Positions 44,859 through 54,495 of a DNA stretch of 64,000 bases are shown one piece after another (position 1 is the first letter of the stretch; each line of letters opens with the position of its first letter). The stretch is from Streptomyces cynarae (GTDB lineage: Bacteria; Actinomycetota; Actinomycetes; Streptomycetales; Streptomycetaceae): assembly GCF_025642135.1 (NCBI RefSeq), contig NZ_CP106793.1:8896001-8960000 (forward strand), given 5' to 3'. The notes beneath the pieces were generated by a model. The model saw only the letters and a list, made by a program, of their open reading frames with translations. It ran no database searches and was not told the origin of the DNA. The translations under genes and the position numbers were made by a program.

Positions 44859-47711
44859 TCAGTCCGCCCCGTCGGTGAGATCACCCCGTTCGATCGCCAG
44901 CCGGGTCAGTTCGACTCGCGTGTTGATACCGAGCTTGGCGAAGATGTGCTTCATATGCGTGTTGACGGTGTGCACGGACACATACAGCCGGTCGGCGATG
45001 GCACGGTTGGTCAGGCCGTCCACGACGAGAGGGATCAATTTCCGTTCGGACTCGGTCAGGCTCCTCCACTCCGGGGAGCCGGTCGTGTGGCGCCGTGGTG
45101 CGCTGCTGCGCACGCCGAGCTGTCGAAGGCGCCGCCTGATCCGTTCCTGATCGCGCAGGGCTCCTGAGGCCGACGCCAGCTGAACCGCTTCTTCGAAGTA
45201 CTGGATCGCCGGCGTCGTATCGGCCGACGCGGCCATCAGCTCGCCGAGGTCCTCGCAGGCCGCGGCCAGGCCCAGCCGCCGGCCCGCGCTCCGGTAACCG
45301 GTGATGGCGGACTCCAGTGCACGGGGATCATCATGGAGCAGGCCGTCCACGTGCGCGCGGACTGCCTCGATGATCCGCGGGCTGTCGTCCTGTGCGGTCA
45401 GGCTGCGCAATGCGCCGGACACGGCCTGCGCGACCGACGCTTCCTCGCCGCGGAGCGCCATGCGCACGATCCCGGGCCACTGGGACGGAGGTACCGCAAG
45501 CAGCCGCGTCGGCCCACGGTCTGCGAAGCTGCCCGTGAGTGCCGCCGCCGCTGTGGCGTCCCGGCCCTCCGCGTCGGCCAGACAGGCGCGCGCGAGCGAC
45601 AGCCACGGGCCGTACCGCTGCAAGCTCCTGCCCGAATCGGCTTCGGCGGCACGGAGATGGTCCCTGGCCTTCGCGAGGTCGCCGCGTCTGATCTCCACCA
45701 GCGCCAGCACGGAGCGGGCCAGCGGATTCAGTTGAGTGATCTCGAGTTCGTCCGCCACCGTCAGACTGGCCTCCGCCTCCACGGCCGCGTCGTCCAGCGC
45801 ACCCTGTTCGAGCAGTGCGCAGGCACGGACGGCATGCCAGTGGGGAAGGGACCAGCCGAGGCCCAGCGCCTCGGCTTCGCGCTGTCCCTCCCGCAGGACC
45901 CGCTCGGTGTCCGTGAGCCGGTCGGTGGCCGTCAGCACCGTGGCCAGCCACAGCGCCGGAATCCGCGGGGGGCGCAGAGAGAGCCCGGCGGACTCCGTGC
46001 CGGCGCGCCTGGTGGCCTCCTCGGCAAGCTGCAGCGCGCGGGCCAGGCGCCCGCAGTAGAAGGACGTCTGCGACTGGAACACCATGGCGCTGACGACGAG
46101 GGCGGGCTCGTTGCTGCGGTAGGCGGCCTCGACCAGTCCGGTGTCCGTCTGCTCGGCAGCGGCGATGTCACCGAGGTACACGTGACCCGTCGCCTTGGTC
46201 TTCAGCAGCCGTATGCGCAGGTCGGGCCGCAGCGAGGGAAGGTCCAGAGCGTGCTGGAGGTGTGTCATCGCGGCGGCGTCGTCGCCGGCGGCCTGGTGGA
46301 TCTCGGCGGCCACCAGGCGCAGGCGGGCCTCCTGCTGCGGTTCGAGACCGTCCGACAGGGTGGTGTCGACCAGATCGAGAGCCTCCTGAACCCGGCGGGT
46401 CCGGCCGAGGTACTCGGCGGCGTCGGTCAGCAGGGTGATGCGACGCCGGTCGTGCGGGGGCAGCAGTCCGGCGATCCGCTGAGCGAAGTCCGCGGCCGCG
46501 TCGGGGGCCGTCGACGACTGTTCCCGTACGGCGGTGGTCAGCGTGGTCACGGCCTCGTCGTCCACCGGTCCGCCCGACATGACGACGTGCCAGGCCACCT
46601 CCGCCGACGGTGCCCCGGTACCGCGCAGAGTGTCGGCCGCCTCCCGGTGCAGAGCGGTCCGTACGGCCAGGGGCAGGTTCTCGTGGACAGCCTGCCGTAT
46701 GAGGTCGTGGCGGAAGGCCAGTCGCGGGCCGTCGGCCGAGAGCAGGCCCGCGTTCAGGGCGGCCTCGACGCCCGACAACAGGCTGCCGACCTGCCTGCCG
46801 AGCAGGCGGGCGGCCGTGCCGAGGTCGAATTCGCGGCCGAGGACCGACCCGATCTGGAGCAGGCGCACGGCATCCTCAGGGAGCCGGTCCAGACGCGCGG
46901 CGACACTCAGCCGGAAAGCGACGGGGATGTCGTGGTGCAGGAGGCTCGACACGCCCGCCCGCACCTTGACGGCATCCGCGTCGACAAAAGCGCGCACCAG
47001 TTCGATCGCCAGGAACGGATTGCCACCGACGCCTCGCAGCAGCCTGGCCAGACCGGGTGACGGCGCGGCCCCGAGCACGTCAGCCGCGATGTGCTGCAGC
47101 TCCTGCTGCGGCAGTGGGCCGAGGGTCAGCCACCGGGCTCCGAGGCGTTCGAGGTCCTCCCGCACCCTGGCCACAGTCGGCCGCTCGGTCTCCGATCGTA
47201 CCGCCGGCACCCACAGGATCCGCGAAGCGGCCAGTCGTCGGGGCAGGGTGCGGAGCACGAGGAGCGTGGCCGGATCTGCCCACTGCACGTCGTCCACGAG
47301 CACGGCCACCGGAGCGCGCTGAGCCCGGTCCTCCAAAGCCTCCGTGATGCTGTCCAGCAGCCACAGCCGCCGGTCCTCGGCGGCAGCAGCGGCTGGGCCG
47401 GAGCCGTCGGAGGGCTGCAAGGCGGACTGCAGGGCGGCTCCCGCCGCGTACTGGTCGAACTCGTCGGCCCGTACGGACACCACATCGAATCCGAACCGCC
47501 GGGCCAGCTCGGCCAGCTCCGCGAGCAGCCGGCTCTTGCCGACGCCGGGCGCGCCTTCCACGACGACGCAGGCACCCCGTCCGCCACGCACCGCTTCCAG
47601 GGCCTCACGGACAGCCGTGATCTCGCGGTCCCTTCCCCTCAGGCGCAGCCCGGTCACGGCCCGGTCACCGGGCCCGGGAGGCCGGTCCCCCGGGGCGTCT
47701 GTGCTGCTCAT
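44859..47711 (-). CDS. LAL-type LuxR transcriptional regulator (AAA ATPase plus HTH)
   Basis: A 950-residue regulator. An N-terminal ATPase has Walker A VVVEGAPGVGKSRLLAELAE and Walker B-like VAVLVDDVQWADPATLLVL. A long helical tetratricopeptide-like middle follows, then a C-terminal LuxR helix-turn-helix (WRSLTESERKLIPLVVDGLT, NRAIADRLYVSVHTVNTHMK). ATG 47711 is chosen; 47723 and 47738 are in-frame alternatives. It is divergent from the monooxygenase gene at 47872 across 160 bp and probably activates it. Confidence 0.9.
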   Translation of the reverse strand: MSSTDAPGDRPPGPGDRAVTGLRLRGRDREITAVREALEAVRGGRGACVVVEGAPGVGKSRLLAELAELARRFGFDVVSVRADEFDQYAAGAALQSALQPSDGSGPAAAAAEDRRLWLLDSITEALEDRAQRAPVAVLVDDVQWADPATLLVLRTLPRRLAASRILWVPAVRSETERPTVARVREDLERLGARWLTLGPLPQQELQHIAADVLGAAPSPGLARLLRGVGGNPFLAIELVRAFVDADAVKVRAGVSSLLHHDIPVAFRLSVAARLDRLPEDAVRLLQIGSVLGREFDLGTAARLLGRQVGSLLSGVEAALNAGLLSADGPRLAFRHDLIRQAVHENLPLAVRTALHREAADTLRGTGAPSAEVAWHVVMSGGPVDDEAVTTLTTAVREQSSTAPDAAADFAQRIAGLLPPHDRRRITLLTDAAEYLGRTRRVQEALDLVDTTLSDGLEPQQEARLRLVAAEIHQAAGDDAAAMTHLQHALDLPSLRPDLRIRLLKTKATGHVYLGDIAAAEQTDTGLVEAAYRSNEPALVVSAMVFQSQTSFYCGRLARALQLAEEATRRAGTESAGLSLRPPRIPALWLATVLTATDRLTDTERVLREGQREAEALGLGWSLPHWHAVRACALLEQGALDDAAVEAEASLTVADELEITQLNPLARSVLALVEIRRGDLAKARDHLRAAEADSGRSLQRYGPWLSLARACLADAEGRDATAAAALTGSFADRGPTRLLAVPPSQWPGIVRMALRGEEASVAQAVSGALRSLTAQDDSPRIIEAVRAHVDGLLHDDPRALESAITGYRSAGRRLGLAAACEDLGELMAASADTTPAIQYFEEAVQLASASGALRDQERIRRRLRQLGVRSSAPRRHTTGSPEWRSLTESERKLIPLVVDGLTNRAIADRLYVSVHTVNTHMKHIFAKLGINTRVELTRLAIERGDLTDGAD

Positions 47712-47871
47712 GGGGCCAAGCATGCCGCACGGCCACATCCGTCCTCAACGCCGGTGCCCCTGGGCTCAGCGCTTTTCACCCGGGTGACTGCCGGCTCCAC
47801 GCCGTCCGTTCACCCCACCGCGACGCATTCTCCGAACCGACCAGAACTCTTGCCCTGGAGAGGAGCATGAC

Positions 47872-49386
47872 GTGCGTACAGGCAAGGAATACCTGGCGGC
47901 ACTGAACGACGGCCGCAAGGTGTGGGTGGGTGACGAACTCGTCGACAACGTGGCCACCCACCCCAGGACCCGGGCGTATGCCCGCAGGCTCGCGGACTTC
48001 TACGACCTGCACCATCGTCCTGACCTCCAGGACGTCATGACGTTCGTTGACGAAGAGGGCGTCAGGCGGTCCATGACGTGGTTCCAGCACCGGACCAAGG
48101 ACGACCTGAAGCGCAAGCGCCGCTACATGGAGACGGTGCTGCGGGAACTCGGCGGCGGGGCGACCCCGCGCACCCCGGACGTCAACAACTACGTCCTGCT
48201 CACCTACGTCGACGACCCGGAACCCTGGAGCAGCCAGTCCGTCGGCACTGGGGGGAGGGACCTGACCGAGGGCATCATCGACTTCTGGAATGTGGTGCGG
48301 GAGGGCGACCTCAACACGACACCTGCCTTCGTCGACCCGCAGACGGACCGCTCACGCGAGTCGGCACAGGCCGAGTCCCCGGCCCTGCGCGTAGTGAGCA
48401 CCTCGGAGGAGGGCATCACCGTGCGGGGCGTGAAGGCGATCGGCACCGGCGCGGCCTTCGGGGACTGGATCCACATCGGTGTCTTCTACCGCCCCGGCAT
48501 TCTGCCGGAACAGATCATCTTCGGGGCGGTGAAGCCCAACGCCCCCGGTGTCACCATCATCTGCCGGGAGAGCAACGTCCGGGACGGGGAGGAAGTCGAG
48601 CACCCGCTCGCCTCCCAGGGTGACGAGCTGGACAGCGTCATCGTGTTCGAGGACGTGTTCATCCCCTGGAACCGGGTCTTCCACATCGGTAACCCCCAGC
48701 ACGCGTCGCTGTACCCGCAGCGCGTCTTCGACTGGCTGCACTACCAGGCGCTGGTGCGCCAGATGGTGCGCGCCGAGCTGATGCTCGGTCTGACCTTGCT
48801 GATCACCGAGCACATCGGCACCTACCAACTGCCACCGGTCCAGACCCGGATCGCCCGGTTCGCGGGCTTCCACCAGACGCTCAAGGCTCATGTGATCGCT
48901 TCGGAGGACGAGGGGTTCACGACTCCCGGCGGCCTCTACAAGCCGAACGTCCTGATGTTCGACTTCGGGCGGGCCTATTACCTGGAGAACGTCGCCGGCA
49001 TGGTCAATGAGGTCATCGACCTGGCCGGACGCGCCTCGCTCATCTTCCCGACCGAGGGCCAGTGGCAGCGACCCGAACTGCGGCCCTGGCTTGAGGCGCT
49101 GCAGACCGGACCGGTCGGAAGGCCGCACGACAGGCTGAAGATCAGCCGCGTGATCCGCGATCTGTTCCTGTCCGACTGGGGCGACCGCATCAGCACCTTC
49201 GAGAACTTCAACGGCACGCCTCTGCTGGCCATCCGCACTCTCACCATGAAGCGTGCGGAACTGTCCCCGAGCGGCCCTATCGCAGACCTCGCGCGCAAGG
49301 TCTGCGGCATCGAGGGCGTGAGCGATGAGGAGGAGACCGCGTACAAGGCTCAGGCGAGCTACGCCCGACGCCAGGACGCCTCGTAG
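47872..49386 (+). CDS. FADH2-dependent aromatic monooxygenase (HpaB/TftD/NpcA family)
   Basis: A 504-residue oxygenase of the two-component class D flavin monooxygenases. MRTGKEYLAALNDGRKVWVG, HRPDLQDVMTFVDEEG and VFEDVFIPWNRVFHIGN are family signatures. Members include 4-hydroxyphenylacetate 3-hydroxylase, chlorophenol 4-monooxygenase and 4-nitrophenol monooxygenase. The nearby hydroxyquinol dioxygenase and maleylacetate reductase point to a substituted phenol that yields hydroxyquinol. It needs FADH2 from the flavin reductase at 51768. GTG 47872 has GAGAGGAG upstream. Confidence 0.92.
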   Translation: MRTGKEYLAALNDGRKVWVGDELVDNVATHPRTRAYARRLADFYDLHHRPDLQDVMTFVDEEGVRRSMTWFQHRTKDDLKRKRRYMETVLRELGGGATPRTPDVNNYVLLTYVDDPEPWSSQSVGTGGRDLTEGIIDFWNVVREGDLNTTPAFVDPQTDRSRESAQAESPALRVVSTSEEGITVRGVKAIGTGAAFGDWIHIGVFYRPGILPEQIIFGAVKPNAPGVTIICRESNVRDGEEVEHPLASQGDELDSVIVFEDVFIPWNRVFHIGNPQHASLYPQRVFDWLHYQALVRQMVRAELMLGLTLLITEHIGTYQLPPVQTRIARFAGFHQTLKAHVIASEDEGFTTPGGLYKPNVLMFDFGRAYYLENVAGMVNEVIDLAGRASLIFPTEGQWQRPELRPWLEALQTGPVGRPHDRLKISRVIRDLFLSDWGDRISTFENFNGTPLLAIRTLTMKRAELSPSGPIADLARKVCGIEGVSDEEETAYKAQASYARRQDAS

Positions 49387-49392
49387 CAGGAT

Positions 49393-49435
49393 GCCAGGGC
49401 CCGGGTCAGAGCACGCCGCACTCCCGGGCCCTGGC
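49393..49435. terminator. Bidirectional terminator between convergent genes
   Basis: 13-bp perfect arms (49393-49405 with 49423-49435, GCCAGGGCCCGGG type) around a 17-base loop. It lies 7 bp after the monooxygenase stop and overlaps the last codons of the opposing LAL gene. Confidence 0.8.
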
Positions 49436-51628
49436 GACCGCTCCGCTCCTGTCGTGCGCGTCGAGTTTGCGGAAGATCGCCCGCACCTGTGTCTTGACGG
49501 TGTTGTGGGACACGTAGAGCTCGGCGGCGATCTCACGCAGCGTCAGCGGACCGCACAGAGCGCGGAGCACCCGGCGTTCCCCCGGAGACAGGTCCTGGTG
49601 GACAGGCGCGGAAGCCGCAACGTCCGTGCCCTTACCCGCTCGCCCGAGCAGCTCCTTCAGGGCCCCTGGCGACTCGCACCGGGCCACCGCGCGCTCGGCT
49701 GCCTCGCGGGCCCTTCGCGCCGCGTCCGTGTTGTGCCGGGCGCTCTCCAGCCGCGACCGCGTGAAGTGGGACAAGGCACGTAGGTGGGGTTCGCTTCCGG
49801 TCCGGGGCAATCCCGCGAGAGCCGCTTCCGCGTCGGCCAGAACCCGTTCGGCCTCATCGACCTTTCCCTCTTCCAGAAGCAGCCCGGCCCGGCCGATGTG
49901 GGCGGGCACGGCGACGAAGTGTCCGCCCAGCCCGGCCGCCGCGGCGGCATCGAGAGCCTCGTCGCTCAGAATCCGCACCGATTCGCGCCGTCCGGCCAGG
50001 AGCGCGCACACCGCCCACAGGCCCAGCGTGCGGACGAGCGCCAAACAGTGCCCGGCGGCATGCGCGTCACGGGTCGCCTCGCCGAGCAGCACCTCCGCCT
50101 CCTCGTACCGGCAGGACCACAGCAGAGCGGTACTGCGGGCCGTACCGGCCAAGGCACGCCAGAAGGTCAACGGCATGGTGCCGGCAACGGCGGATTCGGC
50201 GAGATGGTCGGCGGTCAGGACCTCTCCCTCGAGACAGCATGCCACGGCCTGAGCGACGGCTGCCGCATCGGACACGGTGCTGCCTTCGCCGACCGTCTCC
50301 GGTCCGGTCTGTCTGAGCTGGGCCACGTCCAGCCAGCGCCGGGCCGTTTCCAGGGCGCCCGCCGACAGAGCCGCCATCGCCGCCACGACGCACAGCCTTG
50401 CGTCGGCGGCGACGGTGCGGGGCGGCAAGAGGTCCAGCCAATGCGAGACCTCCACGCTACGGCCTGCCGAGATCGCCTGCTCCCAGCCGTCGAGGACCGC
50501 CGCGACTGCCGCGGACTCGTCGCCGCCCCGTACCCAGTGCTGTACGGCAGCGGTCGTCTTCCCCTGCCGGGAATACCACCGAGCCGCAGCCCGGTGCAGG
50601 GACACGACGGTGTCCGGCCGTTCGGACTTGAGGACGTCGGACAGCAGCGCAGTCAGTGCTGGGTGACGCCGGTATGCCGACGGATCGGCTGCGACGGGCA
50701 CCAACAGTTGCACGGTCCGTGCGAGCTCGCGCAGCAGCACGCCCGCTCGGTCTCCGGCGATGGCGTGGCACGGACCGGCACTCAGCTCGTCGAGCACAGT
50801 GGTGCGCAGCAGGAACTCGCGCTGTTCGGTGGTGAGTCGGTAGAGCACCTCGGTGGCCAGATACTCGGTGACCGCCTGCCTGCCACGGGCCAGGTTCCCG
50901 GCCGCGTCAGCCTCGTTCGCCGAGCGTGCGAGGGTGCGCCCCATGATGCACAGCCCCGCCGCCCATCCCTCGGTGGCCTCGTACAGCGCGTCCGAAGTGT
51001 CCGGGGTCGGTGTGGACCCGAGCAGATTGGTGAGCACTGCCTGTGCTTCCTCAGGGGTGAAGGCCAGGTCGCGTCGGTCGAGTTCGGCGACCAGACCCCG
51101 GGCGCGCAGGGCCGGAAGGGGCCTTCCGGGAATGTGCCGGGTCGACACAACGACGCGCAATCCCACCTGAGGGAGCCTCATCAGGAAGTCCGCCAGGCTG
51201 CGGACCGCGTCGACGTCCGTGATGGCTTCCAGTCCGTCGAGGATCAGAGTGAGCGGTCCCTGTCCGCCCAGTCCGGGCAACAGGCTTGGCAGGATCTCCT
51301 CCGGCGATGCGCCGAGCGTCCACTCATCGCTGTCGAGGTGGGCGGGTAGTTCCGGTCGCGCGTGGTGCAACGCCCGCATGATGCCGGACCAGAGCCGGCC
51401 CGGGGCGTTGTCGTACGTGTCCAGGCTCACCCAGGCGCACTCTCCGCGAGCCGTCAGGCCTTGCGACCACTCGGTCAGGAGCACCGTCTTTCCGGCGCCG
51501 GCCGGCGCGGAGACCACCACCACGGGCTCGGTCGCCGCGTCGAGCCGACGCAGCAGACGCGGACGTGTCAGCAGGTGCGGGGGCTGGGCCGGAGGATGCA
51601 GCTTCAAGGTCGGCACGGAGTTGGTCAT
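49406..51628 (-). CDS. LuxR-family regulator with MalT-like ATPase
   Basis: A 740-residue MalT/LAL-type protein. It has Walker A VVVVSAPAGAGKTVLLTEWS near residue 45, Walker B-like LTLILDGLEAITD and a helical repeat region. The C-terminal LuxR helix-turn-helix reads LSPGERRVLRALCGPLTLRE, then LYVSHNTVKTQVRAIFRKL. ATG 51628 has GGAAGG upstream; the open frame extends further but without a better start. It is last in line after the flavin reductase gene on the same strand, 139 bp away, and is likely the regulator of this side of the island. Confidence 0.9.
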   Translation of the reverse strand: MTNSVPTLKLHPPAQPPHLLTRPRLLRRLDAATEPVVVVSAPAGAGKTVLLTEWSQGLTARGECAWVSLDTYDNAPGRLWSGIMRALHHARPELPAHLDSDEWTLGASPEEILPSLLPGLGGQGPLTLILDGLEAITDVDAVRSLADFLMRLPQVGLRVVVSTRHIPGRPLPALRARGLVAELDRRDLAFTPEEAQAVLTNLLGSTPTPDTSDALYEATEGWAAGLCIMGRTLARSANEADAAGNLARGRQAVTEYLATEVLYRLTTEQREFLLRTTVLDELSAGPCHAIAGDRAGVLLRELARTVQLLVPVAADPSAYRRHPALTALLSDVLKSERPDTVVSLHRAAARWYSRQGKTTAAVQHWVRGGDESAAVAAVLDGWEQAISAGRSVEVSHWLDLLPPRTVAADARLCVVAAMAALSAGALETARRWLDVAQLRQTGPETVGEGSTVSDAAAVAQAVACCLEGEVLTADHLAESAVAGTMPLTFWRALAGTARSTALLWSCRYEEAEVLLGEATRDAHAAGHCLALVRTLGLWAVCALLAGRRESVRILSDEALDAAAAAGLGGHFVAVPAHIGRAGLLLEEGKVDEAERVLADAEAALAGLPRTGSEPHLRALSHFTRSRLESARHNTDAARRAREAAERAVARCESPGALKELLGRAGKGTDVAASAPVHQDLSPGERRVLRALCGPLTLREIAAELYVSHNTVKTQVRAIFRKLDAHDRSGAVARARECGVL

Positions 51629-51767
51629 GGCACCTTCCGTGGAGTCGTCCGGACGGGCGGAGCCCCCGACGGCCATGGCTCCCTCGCAAGAGCCGGACAT
51701 CGGGGGCGGGAATGGGCTGGTCAGGTCACGGCCCACAGCGGCCTCCTCGGGGCCGCTGCCACCGGAA

Positions 51768-52256
51768 CTAGTGCGGAGCCCTGAGCGCGCCGAAACCTCC
51801 CGCGAAGTACAGCAGCGGTCGGCCGTCCACGCGGTGCGCGCAATGGCGGACGTCACCCACGAAGATGGTGTGGTCGCCGCCGGGGAGTGCCTCGGCGACG
51901 TCGCAGACGACAGCCGCGATGGCGTCCTTCAACAACGGCACGCCGTGGTCGTCGAAGGTCTCGACGCCCGCGAACTTGTCCGGCTTGGAGACGGCGAAGT
52001 TCCGCGCCAGGGGTTCGCTGCCCTCGCCGAGGACGTTGACGGCGAAACGGCCGTGCTCCGCGATCGCGGTTCGCGTGTACAGGCGGTTGTCGATGCACAC
52101 GAGCAGCTGCAGCGGGTCCAGGGACAGGGCGGACACGGCGCTCGCCGTCATGCCGATGGGCGTCGGTCCGGAGCAGGTGGTGATCACGCTGACACCTGTG
52201 GCGAGCCGGCTCATCGTGGCTCTGAAATCGGCTGCCATGTCAAGCATTTCAGTCAT
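51768..52256 (-). CDS. Flavin reductase component of the two-component monooxygenase
   Basis: A 162-residue flavin reductase-like (HpaC/NpcB) protein. FRATMSRLATGVSVITT, GMTASAVSALSLDPLQLLVC and GRFAVNVLGEGSEPLARNF are its FMN/FAD-binding motifs. It reduces free flavin with NAD(P)H and passes FADH2 to the oxygenase at 47872. GGAGG lies 7 bases before the ATG. It is on the opposite strand from the oxygenase, with LAL genes between, so the pair is not co-transcribed. Confidence 0.92.
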   Translation of the reverse strand: MTEMLDMAADFRATMSRLATGVSVITTCSGPTPIGMTASAVSALSLDPLQLLVCIDNRLYTRTAIAEHGRFAVNVLGEGSEPLARNFAVSKPDKFAGVETFDDHGVPLLKDAIAAVVCDVAEALPGGDHTIFVGDVRHCAHRVDGRPLLYFAGGFGALRAPH

Positions 52257-52499
52257 CGGAGGACCTCCGTGAATGTCGCGAACAGCGTCGGCCCGTTGCG
52301 CGGGACACTGGATGAACGCACCGTCCCGGTGGGTGCGCTGGCGGGCATATCGGTCGAGCAGGGCGAGAAGGCAGGGGCGGCTGCCCTATGACGTACGCGA
52401 GGTCGTCGCGCGTGTGGTGGACGGATCGCGCTGCGCCGAGCTCAAGGCACATCGAGCTCCTTCAGGACGGGCAGGTGGCCGACGAGGCGGCAGTGACGT

Positions 52500-53369
52500 T
52501 CACTCCGCGGGGAGGGGTTCCAGGACGAAGGTGTGGTGCAGCAGGGTGTACGGCACGTCGGTCAGCCCGCGGCAGGGCCCGGCGTCGGCCGCATACGTGG
52601 AGTAGGACTGGACCAGGGACTCCTTGACCCCGAACACCGGATCCGCGTCCAGGTACGGGTCGTCCGAAGGGAACAGCATGGTGGTCACGCGCTGGAATCC
52701 CGGGGCCTCGATCAGCAGGTGCACATGGGCGGGACGCATGAGCGACCTGCCGGTCGCGCTCATGAGTTCGCCGACCGGGCCATCACCGGGTATCGGGTAG
52801 CTGGACGGGCGAATGGAACGGAAACTGAAGCGTCCTGTCTCGTCGGTCCGGAACAACGCGCGCATGGCCGGGTCGACCCGGCCGGGCACGTCCACGTCGT
52901 AGTGGCCCTCCGCGTCGCTGTGCCAGACATCCACCGCGGCGCCGGACACCGGTGCTCCCTCACTGTTCACGACCCGCCCCTCGAAGAACAGCGGGGTACC
53001 GGGCAGGTCTCCGGAGATGTCGGCGGCGTCGCCGTACTGCGGCCGGTCCTCCCTGAAGAAGGGGCCCAGGACGCTGTTCTGCGTGGCTTCGGCGGGGCGT
53101 TGATTGCTCAGGGCGTCGACCAGCATGGTGACGCCCAGCACGTCGGACAGCAGGATGAATTCCTGGCGCGTCGGCGTGCACATGTGCCCGGTGCGCGTCA
53201 GGAAGTCCACTCCCCGGGCCCACTCGTCCTCCGTCAGTTCGACATCGCGGACGAAGGAGTGGAGATGCCGTACCAGTGATCCAAGGATCTCCGCGAGCCG
53301 GGAGTCCTTGGTGTCCCGCATGGTCGAGATCACGGCTTCGGTGATGGTGTCGCTGGTCAGATCACGCAT
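52500..53369 (-). CDS. Hydroxyquinol 1,2-dioxygenase
   Basis: A 289-residue intradiol dioxygenase that opens hydroxyquinol to maleylacetate. The N-terminal helical domain (LVRHLHSFVRDVELTEDEWA) is typical, and Fe(III) ligands are predicted at Tyr157, Tyr191, His215 and His217 (RPAHVHLLI). ATG 53369 has AGGAG upstream and overlaps the end of the maleylacetate reductase gene by 8 bp. It is a paralogue of the second half of the fusion protein at 31436. A 243-bp gap separates it from the flavin reductase gene. Confidence 0.94.
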   Translation of the reverse strand: MRDLTSDTITEAVISTMRDTKDSRLAEILGSLVRHLHSFVRDVELTEDEWARGVDFLTRTGHMCTPTRQEFILLSDVLGVTMLVDALSNQRPAEATQNSVLGPFFREDRPQYGDAADISGDLPGTPLFFEGRVVNSEGAPVSGAAVDVWHSDAEGHYDVDVPGRVDPAMRALFRTDETGRFSFRSIRPSSYPIPGDGPVGELMSATGRSLMRPAHVHLLIEAPGFQRVTTMLFPSDDPYLDADPVFGVKESLVQSYSTYAADAGPCRGLTDVPYTLLHHTFVLEPLPAE

Positions 53370-54495
53370 GGCGCGCTCCTGTGGCGATTGAGTGTTCGAT
53401 GACGGAGTTGGGCTGGAGATGTTCATTGCCAGATGACGTCGACGGCGGCTCCCCGGCCCAGGCGCGCGTCAGAAGGGCGCGGACAGCGGTCCCGTCCACT
53501 GGACGCGGATTCCAGTACCCGTCCCGCACGATGAGTTCAGCCTCCTGCTCGATCCCCGACTCCGGCATGCCGAGGTCCCGCAGTGCCCTGGGGGCGCCGA
53601 GCCGTCCGGCGAAGTCGAAGAGGCCACCCGCGGCGTCGTCCCCCGCCAGCGCCTGCACGATGCGCGCCATGGCCTCGGGGGCGGCCGGCCCGTTGTAGGC
53701 GACGACGTGCGGCAGGACGACTGCGTGGGTTTCGGCGTGCGGAAGCGCGAACGTGCCGCCCAGTACGTGGCACACCTTGTGATGCAGGGCCATGCCCACT
53801 GTGCCGAGGCACGTGCCCGCCAGCCAGGCCCCGTACAACGCGTCCGACCGCGCCTCGCCGTCGTCCGGACGCCGCGCGATGACCGGAAGCGATCGGGTGA
53901 GGGCATCGAGCGCCTCTCCTGCCATCAGGAAGGCGACCGGGTCCCGGTCCTGGGCGTACAGGGCCTCCACGGCGTGCGCCATCGCGTTGACGCCGCTGAC
54001 CATCGATACCGCAACGGGAAGCGTGAGCGTCAGGTCGACGTCGTACACCACCGTCTTGAGCAGCACTTCCGGCAGCCGCCGGGTCGTCTTCCTGCGGCCC
54101 TCGGTCTCTCCGAGGATCGGCGTCATCTCCGCGCCGGCATAGGTGGTGGGCAGCGCCAGCTGCGGAAGACCGGTCCGAGCGGCGATCGCCTTGCCCAGGC
54201 AGATGGCCGAGCCGCCGCCGATGGCGAGGACGGAGTCCGACCTCACGGATCTGGCGTACGCGACGGCCTTCTCCGTGACCTCGACGGGGGTGTGCGGGAC
54301 CGCTTCGCCGAAGGTTCCCGCTGCCGTGGCACCGAGCTGGTCGCCTATCTGCGCTGCCAGCTCCACCTGAGCAGGCGTGCACAGGACGAGCACCCGACGG
54401 CCTCCGAGAGCATCGACCTCTTCAGGGACACGGCTGCGTGTACCGCTGCCGAACGCCACCTTGGTGATCTGTCCCCGATGCACGAATGTCTTCAT
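53362..54495 (-). CDS. Maleylacetate reductase
   Basis: A 377-residue iron-alcohol-dehydrogenase-fold enzyme reducing maleylacetate to 3-oxoadipate. SVLAIGGGSAICLGKAIAAR is the nucleotide-binding region. ALPTTYAGAEMTPILGETEG and ALHHKVCHVLGGTFALPHAE match the family. ATG 54495 (MKTFVHRG) has GAGGAC upstream and fits the family start; the frame opens 24 bases earlier. The C-terminal 25 residues (NEHLQPNSVIEHSIATG) extend beyond the usual end and run into the dioxygenase start. Confidence 0.94.
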   Translation of the reverse strand: MKTFVHRGQITKVAFGSGTRSRVPEEVDALGGRRVLVLCTPAQVELAAQIGDQLGATAAGTFGEAVPHTPVEVTEKAVAYARSVRSDSVLAIGGGSAICLGKAIAARTGLPQLALPTTYAGAEMTPILGETEGRRKTTRRLPEVLLKTVVYDVDLTLTLPVAVSMVSGVNAMAHAVEALYAQDRDPVAFLMAGEALDALTRSLPVIARRPDDGEARSDALYGAWLAGTCLGTVGMALHHKVCHVLGGTFALPHAETHAVVLPHVVAYNGPAAPEAMARIVQALAGDDAAGGLFDFAGRLGAPRALRDLGMPESGIEQEAELIVRDGYWNPRPVDGTAVRALLTRAWAGEPPSTSSGNEHLQPNSVIEHSIATGARHA

